Assembly (NCBI GenBank): GCA_902560025.1
Contig: CACEKL010000011.1
Coordinates: forward strand, 1 to 24,214
Direction of reading: 5' to 3'
DNA length: 24,214 bases
DNA from: an uncultured Bacteroidota bacterium
GTDB lineage: Bacteria > Bacteroidota > Bacteroidia > Flavobacteriales > Flavobacteriaceae
Below, piece by piece: positions 15,758 through 22,675 of this stretch (the stretch's first letter is position 1; every line of letters begins with the position of its first letter). Below the pieces are notes generated by a model. That model worked only from the letters and a program-made list of their open reading frames with translations. It had not been told where the DNA came from and searched no databases. Both the position numbers and the translations under genes were made by a program.

Positions 15758-16552
15758 ATGAGCAAGGTCATTTTAATCACTGGAACTTCTTCTGGATTTG
15801 GAAGAACAATAGCTGAAAAACTTCACTCTGAAGGATACACTGTAATTGGGACATCTAGAAATGCTGAAAAAATTAACTCTGACTATTTAACCATTAAACT
15901 TGATATAAATAATTATGATGCATCAAAGTCTGAAGTTGACAAGATTATAAAAAAACATGGTAAAATTGATATTCTAGTTAACAATGCAGGAATTAATATA
16001 ACTGGACCAACTGAAACAATGAAAATGGATGATGTTAAAAGAGTATTTGACACAAATTTTTTTAGTCAACTTAATCTAATCCAAACAGTCTTACCTCACA
16101 TGAGATCAAAAAAAATGGGTTTAATAATTAATATTACTTCAATTGCAGGATATCTTGGTCTTCCATTTTGGAGTGCTTATTGTGCATCAAAAGCTTCTTT
16201 TAGAATTATAGCTGAAAGTTTAAACATTGAGCTAAAAAAGTATAATGTTAATGTTGTAAATATTGCGCCAGGTGACTATAAAACTGAAATTTTGAATAAT
16301 AGGAGGGATTCAGATAATCCCAGTTCTTCACCTTATTTTCAGGAATATAAAAAAATTATTAAAAGTGTTAATGGAAAAATGAATCATGGAAGAGACCCGA
16401 TTGAAGTTGCCAACTTAGTGTTGAAAATTATTAAAGAAAAGAAACCAAAAATTAACTACCTTGTCGGCGGTTTTCTTGAAAAGAAAATTACACTGAAAAG
16501 TCTATTACCAGATAAGCTTTTTCAAAAAATAATAATGAAACTATATAGCTAA
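15758..16552 (+). CDS. SDR family NAD(P)-dependent oxidoreductase
   Basis: This 264-residue classical short-chain dehydrogenase/reductase has the cofactor motif TGTSSGFG (residues 8-15), NNAG at 75-78, and a catalytic set in [22 protein letters not shown] (Ser128, Tyr141, Lys145). The later PGDYKTEI is the family's PG motif. The C-terminal tail after residue 230 is lysine-rich and hydrophobic ([17 protein letters not shown]). The substrate is not predictable. Although another gene in the window belongs to sphingolipid synthesis, nothing ties this SDR to it. The transaldolase gene follows after 5 bp and is probably on the same transcript. Confidence 0.9.
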   Translation: MSKVILITGTSSGFGRTIAEKLHSEGYTVIGTSRNAEKINSDYLTIKLDINNYDASKSEVDKIIKKHGKIDILVNNAGINITGPTETMKMDDVKRVFDTNFFSQLNLIQTVLPHMRSKKMGLIINITSIAGYLGLPFWSAYCASKASFRIIAESLNIELKKYNVNVVNIAPGDYKTEILNNRRDSDNPSSSPYFQEYKKIIKSVNGKMNHGRDPIEVANLVLKIIKEKKPKINYLVGGFLEKKITLKSLLPDKLFQKIIMKLYS

Positions 16553-16557
16553 GAATT

Positions 16558-17212
16558 ATGAAATTTTTTATAGATACAGCAAACCTAGACCAAATAAAAG
16601 AAGCTCAGTCTCTTGGAATACTTGATGGAGTAACAACGAACCCTTCATTAATGGCAAAAGAAGGTATTACTGGTCAAAAAAAACATTATTGATCATTACC
16701 TAAAAATTTGTGATATAGTAGATGGAGATGTGTCTGCTGAAGTAATATCTGTTGATTATAATGGAATTGTAAAAGAAGGTGAAGAGCTTGCGTCACTTCA
16801 TAATCAAATAGTTATTAAGGTCCCTATGATTGAAGAAGGAGTAAAAGCTATTAGATACTTTACTGATAAAGGACTTAAAACAAATTGTACTCTTGTTTTT
16901 TCATCAGGACAAGCTTTATTAGCTGCAAAAGCTGGAGCCACATATGTGTCTCCCTTCATAGGAAGGCTTGATGATATTTCTACTGATGGCTTAGACTTAA
17001 TTAGTGATATTAGAGATATCTATGATAACTACGCTTATGAAACAGAGATTCTTGCAGCTTCAATAAGACATACAATGCATATAATTGATTGTGCTAAAAT
17101 TGGTGCTGATGTAATAACTAGTCCTCTATCTGCTATCAAGGGACTTTTAAAACACCCTCTAACTGATATAGGTTTAGAGAAGTTTCTTAATGATCATAAG
17201 AAAGGAAACTAA
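16558..17212 (+). CDS. tal: Transaldolase (TalC/FSA-type small transaldolase), interrupted by a single-base frameshift
   Basis: The gene starts at ATG 16558 ([19 protein letters not shown], then [13 protein letters not shown]) but hits TGA at 16690-16692. A second frame continues [21 protein letters not shown] to the TAA at 17210-17212. Removing one A from the eight-A run at 16676-16683 restores 217 residues, the family's usual length. Catalytic features survive: VTTNPS, the Schiff-base lysine in [32 protein letters not shown], and [11 protein letters not shown]. The Glu in VSAEV and the Phe in SPFIG are the residues expected in transaldolases, where fructose-6-phosphate aldolase has Gln and Tyr, so I call it transaldolase of the non-oxidative pentose phosphate pathway. 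The intact remainder suggests error, slippage rescue, or a very recent lesion. Confidence 0.85.
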
Positions 17213-18609
17213 TTTAAATCTAAAGTTTTTTCAATATCATTAGTAAAAAGATTGCTAAAGCCATCAATAATATTTGATTTTTCATCAATAATTATTGTCT
17301 TATTTAAAAAAGTCAAAACCCAGCTTTTACTTGACTTCTCAAAATTTTGAAACGAATATTGGTTTGTTAAGTCCAGATTTAGAATGTTCTGTGCTTGACT
17401 AACCATATCTGTATATGGCTGAATACATATTCCAACGAATCTGTAATCTGGATATAGTGTTTTAAGTTCCTCAACTCTTCGAATAGTTCTCCTGTAGTGA
17501 TTCATTTGCGTTTGAGACCAGAAGTAAATAAATGTTTTCTGACCTTTAAATTCTATGTTACTTGAGGTTGTGGTTCCTTCAAAATTAATTATTTCAACAT
17601 CTGGTAAGAGATTACCTTTTTGCATTTTATTTATATCAACATATAACTTTGTTATTTCATCTAGATATTTCTCAGATGTATTTACATATTTGTAATAGTC
17701 AATAAACTCATCATGAAATTCATTGTTTCTGTAATTTAAAATTTCTTCTATAGCAGTTGCTCTTGCTAAATTGTTCTTTAGATATGGGTCACTTATTTGA
17801 GAGTCTATAATCAGTAGTTTTTTAACATTAAAATCTGTATAATTTTTTTCATAAAAATATATCTTACCACTATCCAATGTCTTTTCATTAAAATAATTCA
17901 TTAAATAAGTTACATAAGGTTCAAAAAGAGAAAGATCAGAATCATTTAAGTCAATTTCATCTCTGTATTTGTAATATGATTCTCTTTTATTTTTTGTCCA
18001 ATTTGTGCCTCTAAGAAGCGCATACCTTTCTAGCTTATTAAAGTAATTATACTTTATGCTAGATTTAGTGATACTGTTAGATAATTTTTTTTGATCAACA
18101 GCTTTGTCAAATAAATTCCAAATTCTAAGTTTCTCATTCATTAAGGAGTCTATTTTACTTTTAAAAATATCACTCTCTTCAACATAATATCTTGATAGAT
18201 ATTCATTTTCATAATCATCCATATTAGATATGTCAACTAAAAAGTTGTTCTTTGAAGAACCTTTTCCACTAAATGTTAACGATTCTTTAAAATCTTCAAC
18301 ATTAACTCTGATCCATAAACTGTCTCCATTCTCTATTATTATATATTGATTTTCAGGTAAGTGTTCAATTCTATAAATACCAGGTTTAATATTTTCAATT
18401 TTTTTAAAAAATTTATTTTCTGAATCAAGTTCTAATGAATCTATTTTGATGTTGTTGTAATAAAAATTAACATAATTAGATGAGGGATTTATTATTTCTC
18501 CTCCTAGAAAAAAATCATCACTTGAGTTTTTATTATTACATGAAGAAAAGATAAAAATTATACTAACTAATATTAGTTTAAAAATTCTCAACTTACTATT
18601 TTTGCGCAT
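17209..18609 (-). CDS. TlpA-like thioredoxin-fold lipoprotein lacking the CxxC active site
   Basis: This 466-residue envelope protein has a lipoprotein signal (LILVSIIFIFSSC, lipid-anchored Cys24). It has a beta-rich N-terminal domain near 30-120 resembling the DUF4369-type domain of Bacteroidota TlpA proteins, a helical middle, and a C-terminal thioredoxin-like domain from about 333. That domain keeps GNLLPDVEI, TFIYFWSQT and a long helix with YPDYRFVGICIQPY. The usual FWATWCGPC is replaced by FWSQTQMNH, so both redox cysteines are absent (Q368 and H371 stand in their place). Disulfide exchange is therefore unlikely, and a binding or structural role is more plausible. It starts 4 bp from the divergent ABC-F ATG and shares its stop bases (CTAA) with the transaldolase gene. 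Confidence 0.82.
   Translation of the reverse strand: MRKNSKLRIFKLILVSIIFIFSSCNNKNSSDDFFLGGEIINPSSNYVNFYYNNIKIDSLELDSENKFFKKIENIKPGIYRIEHLPENQYIIIENGDSLWIRVNVEDFKESLTFSGKGSSKNNFLVDISNMDDYENEYLSRYYVEESDIFKSKIDSLMNEKLRIWNLFDKAVDQKKLSNSITKSSIKYNYFNKLERYALLRGTNWTKNKRESYYKYRDEIDLNDSDLSLFEPYVTYLMNYFNEKTLDSGKIYFYEKNYTDFNVKKLLIIDSQISDPYLKNNLARATAIEEILNYRNNEFHDEFIDYYKYVNTSEKYLDEITKLYVDINKMQKGNLLPDVEIINFEGTTTSSNIEFKGQKTFIYFWSQTQMNHYRRTIRRVEELKTLYPDYRFVGICIQPYTDMVSQAQNILNLDLTNQYSFQNFEKSSKSWVLTFLNKTIIIDEKSNIIDGFSNLFTNDIEKTLDLN
18597..18604 (+). promoter_or_regulatory. Putative -7 promoter element of the ABC-F gene (TATTTTTG)
   Basis: TATTTTTG matches TAnnTTTG exactly and ends 9 bases before the ATG at 18614. 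It lies wholly inside the 5' coding end of the divergent TlpA-like gene, as expected when two start codons are only 4 bp apart. Confidence 0.4.
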
Positions 18610-18613
18610 ATTT

Positions 18614-20236
18614 ATGTTATCAGTTTCTAACTTATCGTTGCAATTCGGAAAAAGAATCCTTTTTGATGAAGTAAATATAACTTTTTCTCCTGGAAATTGT
18701 TATGGTATTATTGGCGCTAATGGTGCTGGAAAATCTACTTTTTTAAAAATTTTATCAAAAGATCTTGAACCTAATACAGGATCTGTTTTTCTAGAACCTG
18801 GTAAAAGATTATCTGTATTAGAACAAAATCATAATAGGTATGATGATAAAACAGTTATTGAAACTGTAATCCTTGGTAATCAAAAACTATTTGATTTAAA
18901 AAGTGAAATTGATTCAATTTATGCAAAAGAAGATTTTTCTGATAAAGATGCTGACAGAGTAGGTGAACTTCAAGCCTCCTTTGAGGAAATGAATGGATGG
19001 AATGCAGATGCTGATGCCGCTTTTCTTCTTTCAAGTCTTGGAATCTCTGAGGAAATACATAATATATCTATGAACGATATTGATCAGAAAGTGAAAGTAA
19101 AAGTTCTTCTAGCTCAGTGTCTTTTTGGTAATCCTGATGTATTGATTATGGATGAGCCAACAAATGACCTAGACTACACAACTGTAGAGTGGTTAGTAAA
19201 TTTTATTAATGAATTTGAGAATACAGTTATTGTAGTGTCTCATGATAGATTTTTTCTAGATACAGTATGTACACATACATCAGATATAGACTTTAGCAAG
19301 ATTAATCACTACTCTGGAAATTATACTTTTTGGCAACAGTCAAGTGAGTTAGCGGCTAGGCAAAAGCAGCAGCAAAATAAAAAAGCAGAAGAAAAGAAAA
19401 AAGAACTTCAAGAGTTTATTTCTAGGTTTTCTGCCAATGTTGCAAAGTCTAAACAAGCCACTGCAAGAAAAAAAATGATTGAAAAATTAAATATTGAGGA
19501 GATAAGACCCTCTTCAAGAAGATATCCTGCAATTATTTTTGAGCAAGAAAGAGATGCTGGTGATCAAATTCTTGAACTAAAATCATTATCATATGAAAAT
19601 GATGGTGAGACATATTTCAAAGACATAAGCTTTAATCTTAATAAAGGTGAAAAGGTTTTGATTCTTTCAAAAAATTCAAGATCTGTTAATTTATTCTATG
19701 ATTGTATTTCAGGATCTCTTAATCCTACAGAAGGTTCTTTCAATTGGGGTGTAACAACTTCTTTTGGTTATCTTCCAATGGATAATCATTCTTTTTTTGA
19801 TAAAAACATTTCTTTAGTTGACTGGTTAAGACAATGGGCTAATAATGATGAAGAAAGGGAAGAATTATTTATTAGGAGTTTTCTTGGAAGGATGCTATTT
19901 GGTGGAGACGAAGCTTTAAAGTCTTGTAATGTTTTATCTGGAGGTGAAAAAGTTAGATGTATGTTATCAAAAATAATGATGGGTAAGCCAAATGTGTTAC
20001 TTATTGATGAGCCAACAAACCACCTTGATCTTGAGTCAATAACTGCATTTAATAATTCTCTTATTAATTTTAAAGGCACAGTTCTCCTTAGCTCGAATGA
20101 TAGAGCATTTGCTGAATCAGTTTCAAATAGAATAATTGAAATCACTCCTAATGGGGTAATTGATAGCTACTTGCCGTTTAGTGAATATATTAATGATGAT
20201 AAGGTGCTAGCTGCAAGAGAGAAGCTTTATAATTAG
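18614..20236 (+). CDS. ABC-F family ATPase (YbiT-like)
   Basis: This soluble 540-residue protein has two ABC domains and no membrane segments, as expected for ribosome-associated ABC-F translation factors. Domain 1 has Walker A GANGAGKST (34-42), a degenerate signature, Walker B LIMDEPTND (177-185) and the H-loop SHD (209-211). The linker near 235-300 is rich in Lys and Gln. Domain 2 has an intact LSGGE (441-445) and Walker B LLIDEPTNH, but its P-loop is reduced to LSKNSRSV (351-358) and the H-loop His is replaced by Asn (SND, 494-496). I start at ATG 18614 (MLSVSNLSLQFGKR, the family's normal N-terminus) and not at the TTG at 18602, which would overlap the divergent gene. It ends abutting the pheT stop. 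Confidence 0.92.
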   Translation: MLSVSNLSLQFGKRILFDEVNITFSPGNCYGIIGANGAGKSTFLKILSKDLEPNTGSVFLEPGKRLSVLEQNHNRYDDKTVIETVILGNQKLFDLKSEIDSIYAKEDFSDKDADRVGELQASFEEMNGWNADADAAFLLSSLGISEEIHNISMNDIDQKVKVKVLLAQCLFGNPDVLIMDEPTNDLDYTTVEWLVNFINEFENTVIVVSHDRFFLDTVCTHTSDIDFSKINHYSGNYTFWQQSSELAARQKQQQNKKAEEKKKELQEFISRFSANVAKSKQATARKKMIEKLNIEEIRPSSRRYPAIIFEQERDAGDQILELKSLSYENDGETYFKDISFNLNKGEKVLILSKNSRSVNLFYDCISGSLNPTEGSFNWGVTTSFGYLPMDNHSFFDKNISLVDWLRQWANNDEEREELFIRSFLGRMLFGGDEALKSCNVLSGGEKVRCMLSKIMMGKPNVLLIDEPTNHLDLESITAFNNSLINFKGTVLLSSNDRAFAESVSNRIIEITPNGVIDSYLPFSEYINDDKVLAAREKLYN

Positions 20237-22645
20237 TTACTTATCTCTAATTACAGCTCCAAAATCTAATTTTATTTTTTCTGATAATCTTGTCATTATT
20301 TTGTCAATAACATTGTCTGTAAGTGTTTTTTTAGAGTCATTGAAAGTAAAACTTATGGCAAACGATTTTTTATCTTTTCCGATTTTCTTATCCTTATACT
20401 CATCAAATAAATTGATTTCTTTTAAGATTTTATTCTCTTCTTTATAGGCTAAATTCTTAATATCATCGAAGGAAACATTCTCATCAAGTATCATTGAAAG
20501 ATCTCTTCTTGAAGATGGAAATTTTGATATTGCCTGATATTTAACTTTTTGTGAGGAAGGTCTTAATAGGTCTAAATTTAGAGTACAGATATTAATCTTT
20601 TGATCTAAAGAGAAGTCATTAGCGTAATTTGAGTTAATCTCACCAATGGATCCAATTTTTAGCTTTCCTTTTAAAATATTTAATTTATAATCGTATAATT
20701 CATCTTCACTAACTTCATATTTAATATTCTCTATGTTTAGAATGGTAAATATTTTTTCGACGACTCCTTTCAAATAAAAGAAGTTATTTTCTTGATATTT
20801 TGTCATCCAATTTTCATCAAATACACTCCCAGCTATTGATATTAACATTTTTCTTGTTTCATGAAATTCATTATCAATAGATGAGTATACATTACCAATT
20901 TCAAATAATTTCAAATCTTTATTTTGTCTATTTATATTATGATTGATAGTTTCTAATGTATTTGGAATTAAAGATTGACGCAAGTTTGAAAGCTCAATCC
21001 CTTGTGGATTCAATAATTCTACTGAATTCTCATTAAATTTTTTATTAGTTGTTGGTGAGCAAATCGAATTATTAATTATTTCATTAAATCCAATACCAAC
21101 TAATTGATTACTAATAATCGATTCAATTTTAAAATTTTTACTATCAGAATTATTCGGAATACTCATTGATATTTTATCATCTATATCAATATTGTCAAAC
21201 CCAAAAACTCTAAGTATTTCTTCTATCACATCAATTTCTCTAAAGACATCATGTCTGTAGTCAGGTGCAATCAAATTAATTCCATCATTACTATGTCCTT
21301 TTATCTCAAAATCAAGAGAATTCAGTATTTGTGTAACTATTTCTTTATCAATAAGTTGTCCTGAAATCTTTTCAATTCTATCATATCTTAAATAAATATC
21401 TTTGATTTCTTGTTTTAAATTATCTTCAATAATTATTTCTGAAATATGACATTCTGGATTAATTTCTTTTATTAATAACGCAGCTCTTTTTAAAGCATAA
21501 ATAACTTTATCTGGATCAACACCTCTTTCATATCTGTATGAAGCATCTGTAAAAAGTTGATGTCTTTTAGATGATTTTCTTATTGTAACAGAGTTAAATA
21601 TTGCTGATTCAAGAAATAAGCTATTTGTAGACTCACTAACACCAGAATCAATTCCACCATAAATTCCTGCAAGACAAAGAGGTTCGCTATTAGAGCATAT
21701 CATTAGGTCCTCATTATTAAGTTTTATTTCGCTTTCATCTAGAGTTTTAAACTTTGTTCCTGATTTTAGTGATTTAACTGTTATATTTTCAATTTTATCG
21801 AGATCAAAAGCATGAAGAGGTTGACCAATTTCATGCATTACATAATTTGTAATATCAACAATGCTATTAATTGGTTTAAGACCTATTGACTTAAGTTTAT
21901 TTTGAATTTCTTGAGGAGAAGATTCAACATTTATATTCTTTATTACCAAACCGGAATAAAACGGGCATTTTTCTGAATCTTCAACATTTACATTGATCTC
22001 CTTATCAATATTAACTGAACTAAATGAGTTAATTGATGGTAAACTTAAATTAGATTTAATTTTTTTATAATCAAGAAATGCTTTAAGATCTCTTGCCACA
22101 CCATAATGAGACATTGCATCACATCTGTTTGGAGTAAGTCCAATTTCTAGAATTTTATCTGATTGTATATTAAACAAGTCACTGATTGGTGTGCCGGGTT
22201 TAACATTTTTTTCTAAAACCATTATGCCTTCATGTGAGTCACCCAATCCAATCTCATCTTCAGCACACACCATTCCATTGCTTACAACGCCTCTAATTTT
22301 CGATTTTTTTATTTTTATTTCTATACCTTCATTAGTATATATTTTGGAGCCAACTGTAGCAACAGGAACAATTTGTCCTTTTTCTATATTTGGAGCTCCA
22401 CAAACAATTTCAAAGACTTCATTACTACCAATATCTATTGAAGTAACTTTTAACCTGTCAGCATTAGGATGTTGACCACATTCTAACACTTTACCTGCCA
22501 CAACTCCTTTTAATCCACCTTTTATAGATTCGAAATCAGATATTTTTTCAACTTCTAATCCTAAATTAGTAAGTATCTCAGATATCTCCTCTGGAGTGTG
22601 ATTAGTTTCAAGATAGTCTTTAAGCCAATTAATTGATATTTTCAC
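20237..22645 (-). CDS. pheT: Phenylalanine--tRNA ligase subunit beta
   Basis: This 802-residue beta subunit pairs with PheS (not in the window) to charge tRNA-Phe. The N-terminus KISINWLKDYLETNHTPEEI is standard. An EMAP-type tRNA-binding domain lies near residues 40-150 (GVVAGKVLECGQHPNADRLK). Then come the B3/B4 region, which carries the editing site (GQPLHAFDLDKI, DASYRYERGVDP near 365), B5 near 410-490 (IAPDYRHDVFREIDVIEEILR), the catalytic-like core, and a C-terminal anticodon-binding FDX-ACB domain (SKFPSSRRDLSMIL, then SFTFNDSKKTLTD). The start codon is GTG. A TATATTTG box lies 17 bases upstream, in the 30-bp gap after recG. Confidence 0.97.
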   Translation of the reverse strand: MKISINWLKDYLETNHTPEEISEILTNLGLEVEKISDFESIKGGLKGVVAGKVLECGQHPNADRLKVTSIDIGSNEVFEIVCGAPNIEKGQIVPVATVGSKIYTNEGIEIKIKKSKIRGVVSNGMVCAEDEIGLGDSHEGIMVLEKNVKPGTPISDLFNIQSDKILEIGLTPNRCDAMSHYGVARDLKAFLDYKKIKSNLSLPSINSFSSVNIDKEINVNVEDSEKCPFYSGLVIKNINVESSPQEIQNKLKSIGLKPINSIVDITNYVMHEIGQPLHAFDLDKIENITVKSLKSGTKFKTLDESEIKLNNEDLMICSNSEPLCLAGIYGGIDSGVSESTNSLFLESAIFNSVTIRKSSKRHQLFTDASYRYERGVDPDKVIYALKRAALLIKEINPECHISEIIIEDNLKQEIKDIYLRYDRIEKISGQLIDKEIVTQILNSLDFEIKGHSNDGINLIAPDYRHDVFREIDVIEEILRVFGFDNIDIDDKISMSIPNNSDSKNFKIESIISNQLVGIGFNEIINNSICSPTTNKKFNENSVELLNPQGIELSNLRQSLIPNTLETINHNINRQNKDLKLFEIGNVYSSIDNEFHETRKMLISIAGSVFDENWMTKYQENNFFYLKGVVEKIFTILNIENIKYEVSEDELYDYKLNILKGKLKIGSIGEINSNYANDFSLDQKINICTLNLDLLRPSSQKVKYQAISKFPSSRRDLSMILDENVSFDDIKNLAYKEENKILKEINLFDEYKDKKIGKDKKSFAISFTFNDSKKTLTDNVIDKIMTRLSEKIKLDFGAVIRDK

Positions 22646-22662
22646 AAGGTTAATTTGATAAA

Positions 22663-22670
22663 CAAATATA
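22663..22670 (-). promoter_or_regulatory. Putative -7 promoter element of pheT (TATATTTG)
   Basis: The minus strand carries TATATTTG, identical to the box before dnaN, ending 17 bases before the GTG start. ATTTG (22653-22657) and CAAAT (22663-22667) form a small inverted repeat that overlaps it. pheT may therefore have its own promoter as well as readthrough from recG. Confidence 0.4.
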
Positions 22671-22675
22671 CTTAA

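Noticed and set aside
15758..16552. Assigning the SDR as 3-ketodihydrosphingosine reductase because an SPT-like gene is in the window.
   Set aside because: The genes are 14 kb apart, in different transcripts, and the SDR sequence shows only general family motifs.
18602..18613. TTG start for the ABC-F gene at 18602.
   Set aside because: It would overlap the start of the divergent TlpA-like gene, and the ATG at 18614 matches the family N-terminus.
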